Origin: Humibacillus xanthopallidus
Lineage (GTDB): Bacteria; Actinomycetota; Actinomycetes; Actinomycetales; Dermatophilaceae
DNA: 64,000 nt
Assembly (NCBI RefSeq): GCF_006716675.1
Contig: NZ_VFPM01000005.1
Span: 143,211-207,210, forward strand
Direction: 5' to 3'
This document shows, piece by piece, positions 43,820 through 53,337 of this stretch. The position numbers were made by a program, and so were the translations under genes. Within the stretch, counting starts at the first letter, position 1. Each line of letters opens with the position of its first letter. The notes beneath the pieces are model-generated. The model was not told where the DNA came from and ran no database searches. It saw nothing but the letters and a program-made list of their open reading frames with translations.

Positions 43820-46495
43820 ATGAGCACTCGCCAGCTCGAGCGCCCCTCTGCCGCCGCCCTGCCGGGCCGCGGGGTGTGGCCGCTACGTGACCACCCGACG
43901 ACGCTGTGGTTGACTGCGGCCCTCGTCGTGGCGGCGCTCGGTCGCGGCATCCCGGCCGCCGACTGGCTCGTCGTGCACCTCGTGCTCCTCGGCGCGGTCA
44001 CCCATGCGGTGATGGTGTGGAGCACCCACTTCGCGCAGGCCCTCCTCAAGACGCCGCCGACCCTCGATGGGCGACGGCAGCAAGGCCGCCGCCTCGCACT
44101 CCTGCTCGTCGGCTCGACTCTCGTCTTCGTCGGCGTGCCGGCCGGCTGGTGGCCGGTGACCGTGGCCGGTGCCACGTGCGCGGCCGCAGCCGTCACGTGG
44201 CACGGGGTCCAGCTGTGGCGCCGCCTCCGCGCAGCGCTCCCGGGGCGCTTCCGGATCACCATCCGCTACTACCTCGCCGCGGCCACGGCCATGCCGGTGG
44301 GCGCGTTCTTCGGGGTGCTCCTCGCGCGGCAGCCGGCCGACCCGTGGCACGCCCGCCTCGTCGTGGCCCACTCGATGACGATGGCGCTCGGCTGGCTCGG
44401 CCTCACCGTGACCGGCACCCTCGTGACCTTCTGGCCGACGCTCCTGCGCGCCCGCATGGACGACCGTGCCGAAGCCCTTGCGCGACAAGCCCTTCCAGTG
44501 CTGGTCATCGGCGTCACGATCGCCGTCGGTGGTGCGCTCGCAGGCTGGCACCCGCTCACCTCGCTCGGCCTGATGACGTATGCCGCCGGCCTCCTCTGGT
44601 GGGCACGCGCGCTCATCTCCCCCGCCCGTCGCAGCGTGCCGCGACGCTTCGCCACCGTGTCCGCCGCGTGCGCACTCACGTGGTTCGTGGCCGCCGTCGT
44701 GGCCGTCGCCGTGCTCGTGCTCGTGACTCCGGACTGGACCGAGGTGGGCGCCCACTACGACCTCGTCGCGGCCGCGCTCGCCGTCGGGTTCGCCCTGCAG
44801 CTCGTGCTCGCAGCGCTCAGCCATCTCGTGCCGAGCGTCCTCGGTGGGGGCCCGGCCGTCCTGCGCGCCGGACTCGACTGGTTCGAGCGCGGCGCGCCGT
44901 TCCGGGTCGTCGTGCTCAACCTCGGCCTGGCGCTGTGGCTGCTCCCGCTCCCCAGCCCCACCCGGATGGCCCTGGGTGGGCTGGTGGCCCTGGCCGTGGC
45001 GAGCTTCCTGCCCCTCACCGGGCTTGCGGTGCGCGAGTCGGTCCGGGCGCGCCGGGCCGCACAGACGGTAGCCGGGGCGACGGTCCCGGTGAACGAGCGG
45101 GCCTTCTGGACCTCCGGACAGCTTGCCGCCGCCGTGTCGGTCATCGCCCTCGTCGTCGCTGCGAGCCTTGCCCTGCCGTCTGCAGCGGCCGGGGGAGGAC
45201 GCACCGAGGTCACCCCGACAGGTCACACGACGACCGTCGAGGTCACCGCGCGGGACATGCGCTTCACGCCGGCCTCGATCACCGTGCCGCTCGGTGACCG
45301 TCTCGTCATCCGCCTGACGAACCGCGACGAGACGACGACCCACGACCTCGTCCTCGACACGGGTGGCCGCACCGCTCGCCTGGCGCCGGGAGCGACCGGC
45401 GAGCTCGATGCCGGCGTCGTGGCCGGCCCGGTCGAGGGCTGGTGCTCGGTCGTCGGCCACCGCCAGATGGGCATGGTCCTGCACGTGCTGGTCGCCGGCG
45501 GCGGCGCCGCGGGCACCGCCGCTCCACTCAGCCGGGCGGGCTCCGTGGCGGGCAGCGTGCCTTCGGCGGGCCACGACGGGTCGGCCATGACGGTGCCCGA
45601 CGCCACCGTGCACGCCGGCCAGGGCGTGCTGGGAGCCGGCTTCACGGCATACGACCCCGTGTTGCCGCCGCTCGGGGCCGAGCGGGTCCACCGGGTGACG
45701 CTCACCGTCGAGGAGCTCGAGCAGCAGGTCGCGCCGGGGGTGTGGCAGCGGCGGTGGACCTACAACGGCACCTCGCCCGGGCCGACCCTGCACGGGCGCG
45801 TCGGCGACGTCTTCGAGGTGACCCTCGTCAACCACGGCACGATGGGCCACTCCATCGACTTCCACGCCGGCTCACGGGCGCCCGACGCGGTGATGCGGAC
45901 GGTGCCGCCGGGCGCCCGCCTCACCTACCGCTTCACCGCGAGCCGGGCCGGCATCTGGATGTACCACTGCTCGACGATGCCGATGTCGGCGCACATCGCG
46001 GCGGGACTCTTCGGGGCCGTCGTCATCGAGCCGCCTGACCTGCCCGCCGTCGACCGCAGCTTCCTGCTCGTGCAGTCGGAGCTCTACCTCGGCGCGAGCA
46101 CGACCCACGGCTCCGCCGGCGAGGTCGACGCGACGAAGGCGCAGGCGGACACCCCGGATGGCGTCGTCTTCAACGGCACCGCCTTCCAGTACGACACGAC
46201 GCAGCTGCGGGCGCGCGTCGGTGAGCGCGTGCGCTTCTGGGTGCTCGACGCCGGGCCCAACCGGCCGAGCAGCTTCCACGTCGTCGGGGCGCAGTTCGAC
46301 GCGGTCTGGGCCGAGGGGGCGTGGCTGCTGCGGAGGGACGGGTCGAGCGGCGGCAGCCAGACCCTCTCGCTCGGTGCGGCCCAGGGCGGCTTCGTCGAGA
46401 CGTCCTTCCCGGAGGCCGGCCACTACCCCTTCGTCAGCCACGTCATGGCCGACGCGGAGCGCGGAGCGCACGGCATCGTGCTGGTGCAGCCATGA
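43820..46495 (+). CDS. Membrane-anchored NirK-type multicopper protein with extra cupredoxin
   Basis: This 891-residue three-part fusion has residues 20-460 with about twelve membrane segments (NnrS-like), residues 470-570 as a cupredoxin with type 1 copper ligands (THDLVL His; GWCSVVGHRQMGM Cys, His, Met), and residues 600-891 as a two-domain copper nitrite reductase. NirK ligands are present: His677, Asp680, His682, His716, Cys717, His725 and His820. The axial type 1 Met is Leu730 (HIAAGLFG). The likely reaction is nitrite to nitric oxide outside the membrane, with the extra cupredoxin relaying electrons. Confidence 0.85.
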   Translation: MSTRQLERPSAAALPGRGVWPLRDHPTTLWLTAALVVAALGRGIPAADWLVVHLVLLGAVTHAVMVWSTHFAQALLKTPPTLDGRRQQGRRLALLLVGSTLVFVGVPAGWWPVTVAGATCAAAAVTWHGVQLWRRLRAALPGRFRITIRYYLAAATAMPVGAFFGVLLARQPADPWHARLVVAHSMTMALGWLGLTVTGTLVTFWPTLLRARMDDRAEALARQALPVLVIGVTIAVGGALAGWHPLTSLGLMTYAAGLLWWARALISPARRSVPRRFATVSAACALTWFVAAVVAVAVLVLVTPDWTEVGAHYDLVAAALAVGFALQLVLAALSHLVPSVLGGGPAVLRAGLDWFERGAPFRVVVLNLGLALWLLPLPSPTRMALGGLVALAVASFLPLTGLAVRESVRARRAAQTVAGATVPVNERAFWTSGQLAAAVSVIALVVAASLALPSAAAGGGRTEVTPTGHTTTVEVTARDMRFTPASITVPLGDRLVIRLTNRDETTTHDLVLDTGGRTARLAPGATGELDAGVVAGPVEGWCSVVGHRQMGMVLHVLVAGGGAAGTAAPLSRAGSVAGSVPSAGHDGSAMTVPDATVHAGQGVLGAGFTAYDPVLPPLGAERVHRVTLTVEELEQQVAPGVWQRRWTYNGTSPGPTLHGRVGDVFEVTLVNHGTMGHSIDFHAGSRAPDAVMRTVPPGARLTYRFTASRAGIWMYHCSTMPMSAHIAAGLFGAVVIEPPDLPAVDRSFLLVQSELYLGASTTHGSAGEVDATKAQADTPDGVVFNGTAFQYDTTQLRARVGERVRFWVLDAGPNRPSSFHVVGAQFDAVWAEGAWLLRRDGSSGGSQTLSLGAAQGGFVETSFPEAGHYPFVSHVMADAERGAHGIVLVQP

Positions 46496-46541
46496 CCGCT
46501 GCGACGACCACGCCCTTGACCACCACCACCGATGGGAACCG

Positions 46542-46988
46542 ATGATGTGCAGCTACTGCGGATGTGCCGACTTCGAGGTGGTCGGACGGTTCATGGCCGA
46601 GCACGAGCACATCATCAACCACCTCAGCGCCCTAAGGAGCTCGCTCGACGACGAGCCCCGGCGGCGCGCAGCGGCGCACGAGCTCGCGGCCCACCTGACG
46701 CCGCACGTCGTGGCCGAGGAGGCGGGGCTCTTCACCGTCATGGCTCGCGACGAGGTCTTCACCGACCACATCGCGCGGCTCTGCGGCGAGCACCACGAGC
46801 TCGACGAGCTGCTCGCGGCGGTGGCGGGTGGTGACGTCGCCCTCTTCCCCCGCTTCGAGGACGCCCTGCGCGACCACATCGACCGCGAGGACAACGGCCT
46901 CTTCCCCGCCGCGGCCATCCACCTCGGCGGCCCCGAGTGGGACGAGGTCGCGGCCCTCACCCCGACAGCCGCAGGAGCGCACCGATGA
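46542..46988 (+). CDS. Hemerythrin HHE domain protein
   Basis: This 148-residue protein starts with a Cys-rich MMCSYCGCADFEVVG and continues as a four-helix HHE bundle with di-iron ligands in MAEHEHIINHL, HLTPHVVAEE, HHELDEL and DHIDREDNGLFP. HHE proteins bind oxygen or nitric oxide, or sense iron. An upstream frame could extend the protein, but MMCSYCGC is the natural start. It is located between the NirK-type gene and nar, which points to NO protection or sensing. Confidence 0.88.
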   Translation: MMCSYCGCADFEVVGRFMAEHEHIINHLSALRSSLDDEPRRRAAAHELAAHLTPHVVAEEAGLFTVMARDEVFTDHIARLCGEHHELDELLAAVAGGDVALFPRFEDALRDHIDREDNGLFPAAAIHLGGPEWDEVAALTPTAAGAHR

Positions 46989-47055
46989 CGACGAACCCGA
47001 CCACGACGACACCAGATACAAACTCGCCGACTACACGCGGTCGTAGATCTGGTCA

Positions 47056-47072
47056 CACGGGTCACACCCGTG
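47056..47072 (+). promoter_or_regulatory. Palindrome upstream of narG
   Basis: CACGGGT-CAC-ACCCGTG is a perfect 7-bp inverted repeat about 70 bp before narG. The flanking sequence also contains a direct repeat of GGTCACAC. It is a plausible operator for the nitrate reductase operon; no Fnr- or NarL-type consensus was recognised. Confidence 0.45.
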
Positions 47073-47141
47073 ACAGGGTGCAGGACATGGCAACCCTCGA
47101 GGTGACCTGGCCGTGCAACGAAGCCCGGAAGGTGGTGCGTC

Positions 47142-50100
47142 ATGGCTGAACGGTCAACGACCGCAGGGCCTGCCGGCCTCGACGGCTCGGCGTCGGCGGC
47201 GCTGCTCAAGGCCGGACGATTCTTCACCCGGTGGGACGAATCCGCTGACGGCAGAGCCGTCTACCGCAAGGGAGGACGCGCCGGCGACGTCTTCTACCGC
47301 GACCGCTGGAGCCACGACAAGGTCGTGCGCTCGACCCACGGCGTCAACTGCACCGGCTCCTGCTCGTGGAAGGTCTACGTCAAGGACGGGATCATCACGT
47401 GGGAGACGCAGCAGACCGACTACCCCTCCGTCGGCCCCGATCGCCCGGAGTACGAGCCCCGCGGCTGCCCCCGCGGCGCCGCCTTCTCCTGGTACACCTA
47501 CTCGCCGACGCGCGTGCGCTACCCCTACGTGCGCGGTGTCCTCCTCGAGATGTACCGCGAGGCCAAGGCCCGCCTCGGTGACCCCGTCGACGCCTGGCAC
47601 GAGATCACGACCGACCCCGAGAAGCGCCGGCGCTACCAGAGCGCCCGCGGCAAGGGCGGGCTCGTGCGCGCCTCGTGGGGCGAGGCCGTCGAGATCGCTG
47701 CCGCAGCCCACGTCCACACGATCAAGGAGTACGGCCCCGACCGCGTCGCCGGCTTCTCGCCGATCCCCGCGATGTCGATGGTGTCGCACTGCGTCGGCAC
47801 CCGCTTCATCCAGCTCATCGGCGGCGTCATGACGAGCTTCTACGACTGGTACGCCGACCTACCCGTCGCCAGCCCGCAGGTCTTCGGCGACCAGACCGAC
47901 GTGCCGGAGTCGGGGGACTGGTGGGACGCGACCTACCTCATGATGTGGGGCTCCAACGTCCCCGTCACCCGCACGCCCGACGCGCACTGGATGGCCGAGG
48001 TCCGCTATCGCGGCACGAAGGTCGTCACGGTGAGCCCCGACTACGCCGACAACACGAAGTTCGCCGACGAGTGGATGCCCGCGCAGGCCGGCACCGACGC
48101 GGCGCTCGCCATGGCGATGGGCCACGTGCTCCTCAAGGAGTTCTTCGTCGACCGCGAGGTCGACTTCTTCACCGACTACGTCCGCACCTACAGCGACCTC
48201 CCCTTCCTCATCCGCCTCGACCCCCCCGAGGAGGGGTATGCCGCCGCGCCGGGTGACGACGGCGCCGCACCTCTCGTGCCCGGCAAGTTCCTCACCGCCG
48301 CCGACCTCGCCGACGCGGGCGCCGTCGTCCCCGACGAGGACGCTTGGAAGACAGTGCTGCTCGACGGCGCAACGGGTGAGCCGGTCGTGCCGAACGGCTC
48401 GATGGGCTTCCGCTACGCCGACTCCGGCAAGGGCCGGTGGAACCTCGACCTCGAGGGGGTCAGCCCGGCGCTGACGATGGCCGCCGGCGACGCCGGCGCC
48501 GAGGGCGTCGCGGTCGAGAACGTCGAGGTGCTGCTGCCGGCCTTCATCGAGCCCGACGGCACCGGGTCGGTGCTGCGCCGCGGCGTGCCCGCCCGCCGGG
48601 TCGGCGGCCACCTCGTGACCACCGTCTACGACCTCATGCTCGCGCAGTACGGCGTCGCGCGCCCGGGCCTGCCCGGCAGCTGGCCCACCGGCTACGACGA
48701 CGTGACGGCCCCCTACACCCCCGCGTGGCAGGCTGAGATCACCGGTGTGCCTGCCGAGCAGTGCATCCGCATCGCCCGCGAGTTCGCGACGAACTCCGAG
48801 CAGTCGCAAGGCCGCTCGATGATCATCATGGGCGCCGGCATCTGCCAGTGGTTCCACGGCGACGCGACCTACCGCGCGATCCTCTCGCTCCTCGTCCTCA
48901 CCGGGTGCATGGGCCGCAACGGTGGCGGCTGGGCCCACTACGTCGGGCAGGAGAAGTGCCGGCCCATCACCGGCTGGATCTCCCTCGCCAACGCGCTCGA
49001 CTGGGGGCGCCCGCCGCGCACGATGACCGGCACGTCGTACTGGTACATGCACACCGACCAGTGGCGCAACGACGGCTACTCGGCCGACTCGCTCAACTCG
49101 CCTCTCGCCAGAGGGCATCTCGCCGGCAAGCACACGGCCGACACCATCGCGCAGTCCGCCCGGATGGGGTGGATGCCGTTCTACCCGCAGTTCGGCACGA
49201 ACCCGCTCCAGGTGGCCGAGGACGCGCAGGCCGCCGTCGACGCGGGCACCGCTGCCAGCCCGGCGGCATACGTGGCGGGGGCGCTGCACGACGGCTCGCT
49301 GACCTCGGCGATCGAGGACGTCGACGCCCCGGAGAACTGGCCGCGCACCCTCGTGCTCTGGCGCAGCAACCTCATGGGCTCCTCGGCCAAGGGCAACGAG
49401 TACTTCCTGCGCAACCTGCTCGGCACCCACCACAACGTCATGGGCAGTGAGAACCCTGTCGCACCAAGGCCGTCCGAGGTGAAGTGGCACGACACGGCGC
49501 CCGAAGGCAAGCTCGACCTGCTGCTCTCGGCCGACTTCCGCATGACGTCGACGACCCTCCTGTCGGACATCGTGCTGCCCGCGGCGACGTGGTACGAGAA
49601 GCACGACCTCAGCTCGACCGACATGCACCCGTTCGTGCACGCCTTCACCCCCGCCATCGACCCGCCGTGGGAGGCGAAGAGCGACTTCGAGCTCTTCCAC
49701 CTCCTCGCCGAGAAGCTCTCGGACCTCGCGCGCACGCACCTCGGGGTGCGCAAGGACCTCGTCAGCGTGCCGCTCATGCACGACACACCCGGCGAGACGG
49801 CGCAGCCAGGCGGCCGTGCCATCGACTGGCGCACCACGGGACAGCCCGGCACGCCGGGCAGGACGATGCCGGTCTTCCAGCTCGTCGAGCGCGACTACAC
49901 CGCGATCAGCGAGAAGCTCGCCACCGTGGGCCCGCTCGCCGACAGCCTCGGCTTCACCGTCAAGAACGTCACCTACCGGGTCGAGGAGGAGGTGGCCCGG
50001 CTCGCCGCCAAGAACGGCGTCATGCTCGGTGGCGCCGGTGACGGCCGACCAGCGATCGACACCGACGAGAAGATGGCGGAGGCGATCCTCACCTTCTCCG

Positions 50101-50924
50101 GCACGACGAACGGCCACCTCGCGGTGCAGGGCTTCCGCACCCTCGAGGAGCGGGTCGGCAAGAAGCTCGCCGACCTCGCCGAGGGGTCGGAGGAGAAGCA
50201 CGTCACCTTCGCCGACACGCAGAGCGCGCCGGTCGCGGTCATCACCTCGCCCGAGTGGTCGGGCTCCGAGACGGGGGGCCGCCGCTACGCCCCCTTCACC
50301 GTCAACATCGAGCGGCTGAAGCCCTTCCACACCCTCACGGGCCGGATGCACTTCTACCTCGACCACGACTGGATGCAGGACCTCGGCGAGGCCCTGCCGA
50401 TCTATCGACCACCACTCGACATGCATCGGCTCTTCGGCGAGCCGAAGCTGGGCCCCGACGGCTCCAAGCAGGTGACGGTCCGCTACCTCACGCCGCACTC
50501 GAAGTGGTCGATCCACTCGGAGTACCAGGACAACCTGCTCATGCTCTCGCTCTCGCGCGGCGGGCCGACGGTGTGGATGAGCCCGCAGGATGCGGGCTCG
50601 ATCGACGTCGCCGACAACGACTGGGTCGAGTGCCTCAACGACAACGGCGTGCTCGTCGGGCGCGCCATCGTCAGCAGCCGTATGCCGGAGGGCGTGGTCT
50701 TCGTGCACCACGCGCAGGAGCGCACGATCGACGTGCCGAAGTCCGAGGCGACGGGCCGTCGCGGCGGCATCCACAACTCTGTGACCCGGCTGCTCGTCAA
50801 GCCGACGCACCTCATCGGTGGTTACGCCCAGCTGTCCTACACCTTCAACTACCTCGGCCCGACCGGGAACCAACGAGACATGGTCTCGACGGTCCGCAAG
50901 CGCTCGCAGGAGGTGACGTACTGA
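47142..50924 (+). CDS. narG: Respiratory nitrate reductase alpha subunit
   Basis: This 1260-residue molybdenum enzyme reduces nitrate to nitrite using quinol electrons. The N-terminal [4Fe-4S] site is of the NarG type: His66, Cys70, Cys74 and Cys109 (HGVNCTGSC ... RGCPRGA). The Mo-coordinating Asp259 lies in ESGDWWDATYLMMWGSNVP. The length is normal (about 1240). No twin-arginine signal is present, so the active site faces the cytosol as in NarGHI. The stop overlaps narH by one base (TGATG). Confidence 0.97.
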   Translation: MAERSTTAGPAGLDGSASAALLKAGRFFTRWDESADGRAVYRKGGRAGDVFYRDRWSHDKVVRSTHGVNCTGSCSWKVYVKDGIITWETQQTDYPSVGPDRPEYEPRGCPRGAAFSWYTYSPTRVRYPYVRGVLLEMYREAKARLGDPVDAWHEITTDPEKRRRYQSARGKGGLVRASWGEAVEIAAAAHVHTIKEYGPDRVAGFSPIPAMSMVSHCVGTRFIQLIGGVMTSFYDWYADLPVASPQVFGDQTDVPESGDWWDATYLMMWGSNVPVTRTPDAHWMAEVRYRGTKVVTVSPDYADNTKFADEWMPAQAGTDAALAMAMGHVLLKEFFVDREVDFFTDYVRTYSDLPFLIRLDPPEEGYAAAPGDDGAAPLVPGKFLTAADLADAGAVVPDEDAWKTVLLDGATGEPVVPNGSMGFRYADSGKGRWNLDLEGVSPALTMAAGDAGAEGVAVENVEVLLPAFIEPDGTGSVLRRGVPARRVGGHLVTTVYDLMLAQYGVARPGLPGSWPTGYDDVTAPYTPAWQAEITGVPAEQCIRIAREFATNSEQSQGRSMIIMGAGICQWFHGDATYRAILSLLVLTGCMGRNGGGWAHYVGQEKCRPITGWISLANALDWGRPPRTMTGTSYWYMHTDQWRNDGYSADSLNSPLARGHLAGKHTADTIAQSARMGWMPFYPQFGTNPLQVAEDAQAAVDAGTAASPAAYVAGALHDGSLTSAIEDVDAPENWPRTLVLWRSNLMGSSAKGNEYFLRNLLGTHHNVMGSENPVAPRPSEVKWHDTAPEGKLDLLLSADFRMTSTTLLSDIVLPAATWYEKHDLSSTDMHPFVHAFTPAIDPPWEAKSDFELFHLLAEKLSDLARTHLGVRKDLVSVPLMHDTPGETAQPGGRAIDWRTTGQPGTPGRTMPVFQLVERDYTAISEKLATVGPLADSLGFTVKNVTYRVEEEVARLAAKNGVMLGGAGDGRPAIDTDEKMAEAILTFSGTTNGHLAVQGFRTLEERVGKKLADLAEGSEEKHVTFADTQSAPVAVITSPEWSGSETGGRRYAPFTVNIERLKPFHTLTGRMHFYLDHDWMQDLGEALPIYRPPLDMHRLFGEPKLGPDGSKQVTVRYLTPHSKWSIHSEYQDNLLMLSLSRGGPTVWMSPQDAGSIDVADNDWVECLNDNGVLVGRAIVSSRMPEGVVFVHHAQERTIDVPKSEATGRRGGIHNSVTRLLVKPTHLIGGYAQLSYTFNYLGPTGNQRDMVSTVRKRSQEVTY

Positions 50925-52642
50925 TGAAGGTCATGGCCCAGATGGGCATGGTGATGAACCTCGACAAGTGCATCGGGTGCCACACGTGCTCGGTCACGTG
51001 CAAGCAGGCGTGGACCAACCGCGCCGGCACCGAGTACGTCTGGTTCAACAACGTGGAGACGCGGCCCGGCCAGGGGTACCCGCGCCGCTACGAGGACCAG
51101 GAGACGTGGAAGGGCGGCTGGACGCTGACCAACCGCGGCAACCTCAAGCTCAAGGCCGGCGGCCGGGTGCAGAAGCTCCTCGGCATCTTCGCGAGCCCGG
51201 TGCAGCCCAAGCTCGCCGACTACTACGAGCCGTGGACCTACGACTACCAGACCCTCATCGACGCACCGCTCGGCGACGACTTCCCGGTGGCCCGTCCCAA
51301 GTCGCTCATCACCGGTGAGAACACGAAGATCACGTGGTCGGCCAACTGGGACGACAACCTCGGTGGCTCGAGCGAGATGGGCCACCTCGACCCCATCGTC
51401 GCCAAGCTCAACGCCTCGGTGCGGCGCGAGTCGGAGGAGAAGGTCCGCTTCGAGCTCGAGAAGACCTTCATGTTCTACCTCCCGCGCATCTGCGAGCACT
51501 GCCTCAACCCGTCGTGCATGGCCTCGTGCCCCTCCGGCGCGATCTACAAGCGCGAGGAGGACGGCATCGTCCTCGTCGACCAGGACCGGTGCCGCGGCTG
51601 GCGCCAGTGCATCACCGGCTGCCCGTACAAGAAGATCTACTTCAACCACAAGAGCGGCAAGGCCGAGAAGTGCACCTTCTGCTACCCCCGCATCGAGGTG
51701 GGCCTGCCGACGGTCTGCTCCGAGACGTGCGTCGGCCGGCTGCGCTACCTCGGCCTCTTCCTCTACGACGCCGACCGGGTCACCGCCGCTGCGGCGACCC
51801 CCGACGAGGGCGATCTCTACGAGGCGCAGCTCGACCTGCTGCTCGACCCGAGCGATCCCGAGGTCATCGCGGCGGCCCGGCGCGACGGCATACCGGATGA
51901 CTGGATGGACGCGGCGCGGCGCTCGCCCGTCTACGCGCTCGCCAAGACCTACCGCGTGGCGCTGCCGCTGCACCCGGAGTACCGCACGATGCCGATGGTC
52001 TGGTACGTGCCGCCGCTCTCGCCGATCGTCGACGTGCTGTCGTCGCAGGGCCACGACGCCGAGGACCGAGGCGTGCTCTTCGGGGCCATCGAGGCGCTGC
52101 GCATCCCCGTCGACTACCTCGCCGAGCTCTTCACCGCCGGACGCACCGACATCATCACGGGCGTGCTCCAGAAGCTCGCCGCGATGCGCGCCTACATGCG
52201 CGACGTCTCGCTCGGGCGTGACGGCGACCCCGCGATCCCGGCAGCCGTCGGCATGAGCGAGGAGACGCTCTACGAGATGTACCGCCTCATGGCGATCGCG
52301 AAGTATGCCGACCGCTACGTCATCCCGACAGCGCACGTCGAGCGCGCGCACGAGCTCGAGGAGATCGGCTGCTCGCTCGACTTCGACGAGGGGCCGGGGA
52401 TGTACGAGTCCGGGCCGTTCGGCGAGGCGAGCGGTCGGCCGGCGCCCGTGGCGGTCGAGACGTTCAACGCGCTCAAGCAGCGCCAGACGTCCGACACTGC
52501 GATGACGACGACGGCCGGCGGCGAGCTGCGTGGCCGCGTCAACCTGCTCAACTGGGACGGCAATGGCGCCCCTGACGGGCTCTTTCCCGGCGGGCCGCCG
52601 GAGCCAGGGACCGGCGCGACGACGACGGAGGGGCAGCGATGA
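50924..52642 (+). CDS. narH: Respiratory nitrate reductase beta subunit
   Basis: This 572-residue iron-sulfur protein carries four Fe-S clusters. Visible groups include CIGCHTCSVTCKQAW, CEHCLNPSCMASCPSGA, CRGWRQCITGCPYKK (the Trp position of the [3Fe-4S] cluster) and CTFCYPRIEVG with CSETCVG. It relays electrons from NarI to NarG. It starts with ATG overlapping narG by one base and overlaps narJ by four. Confidence 0.97.
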   Translation: MKVMAQMGMVMNLDKCIGCHTCSVTCKQAWTNRAGTEYVWFNNVETRPGQGYPRRYEDQETWKGGWTLTNRGNLKLKAGGRVQKLLGIFASPVQPKLADYYEPWTYDYQTLIDAPLGDDFPVARPKSLITGENTKITWSANWDDNLGGSSEMGHLDPIVAKLNASVRRESEEKVRFELEKTFMFYLPRICEHCLNPSCMASCPSGAIYKREEDGIVLVDQDRCRGWRQCITGCPYKKIYFNHKSGKAEKCTFCYPRIEVGLPTVCSETCVGRLRYLGLFLYDADRVTAAAATPDEGDLYEAQLDLLLDPSDPEVIAAARRDGIPDDWMDAARRSPVYALAKTYRVALPLHPEYRTMPMVWYVPPLSPIVDVLSSQGHDAEDRGVLFGAIEALRIPVDYLAELFTAGRTDIITGVLQKLAAMRAYMRDVSLGRDGDPAIPAAVGMSEETLYEMYRLMAIAKYADRYVIPTAHVERAHELEEIGCSLDFDEGPGMYESGPFGEASGRPAPVAVETFNALKQRQTSDTAMTTTAGGELRGRVNLLNWDGNGAPDGLFPGGPPEPGTGATTTEGQR

Positions 52643-53337
52643 TCGGGCTGAAGCGCCGCGCCGAGCGACGACGCGACCGCGCGCGGGACGACCGCGTCGT
52701 GCACCTCGTCGCCGCTCGCTGCCTCGACTACCCGCTCGACGATCTCGTCGAGTCGTTGCCGATGCTCACGGAAGCCCTTGCCGAGCAGGCGGACTCGCCC
52801 GGGGCTCGTGAGCTGCGACCACTCGTCGATCACCTCGGCTCACGGCCTCTCGAGGACCTGCAGCGCGCCTACGTCGACACGTTCGACCTCAGCCGCAAGC
52901 ACGCGCTCTACCTCTCCTACTGGACCGACGGGGACACCCGCCGACGCGGCGAGGTGCTGGGACGGTTCAAGGCGGCATACCGCCGCAGCGGTTTCCTCGT
53001 CGACACGCACGGCGAGCTGCCCGACTACCTGCCGATGGTGCTCGAGTTCGCGGCCTGCGCCGACGCCGACGCAGGCGCCGCGCTGCTGCAGGACTACCGG
53101 GCAAGCCTCGAGCTGCTCCGGATCGCACTGCAGGAGAAGGAGAGTCCGTATGCCGCGGCCGCCGTGGCCGTGTGCGCCACCCTCCCCGGGCCGTCGCCCG
53201 TCGACCGCGCGGCCGTCATGGAGATGGTCGGGATGAGCGGGCCGCAGCCCACCGAGAGCGTGGGGCTCGACCCCTACGACCCGAGACTCCTTCCGCTGCA
53301 ATCGATCCCGCGAGCCGCCGTGGAGGTGTCGTCATGA
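52639..53337 (+). CDS. narJ: Nitrate reductase molybdenum cofactor assembly chaperone
   Basis: This 232-residue cytosolic helical chaperone is needed to load the molybdenum cofactor into NarG. It has the family segments VHLVAARCLDYPLDDLVES, YVDTFDLSRKHALYLSYW and LPDYLPMVLEFAA. ATGA overlaps occur on both sides. It is not part of the mature enzyme. Confidence 0.93.
   Translation: MIGLKRRAERRRDRARDDRVVHLVAARCLDYPLDDLVESLPMLTEALAEQADSPGARELRPLVDHLGSRPLEDLQRAYVDTFDLSRKHALYLSYWTDGDTRRRGEVLGRFKAAYRRSGFLVDTHGELPDYLPMVLEFAACADADAGAALLQDYRASLELLRIALQEKESPYAAAAVAVCATLPGPSPVDRAAVMEMVGMSGPQPTESVGLDPYDPRLLPLQSIPRAAVEVSS

Noticed and set aside
46985..47149. Short open frame between hemerythrin and narG
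   Set aside because: Thr/Arg-rich, overlaps the operator-like palindrome and the narG start, and has no ribosome site.
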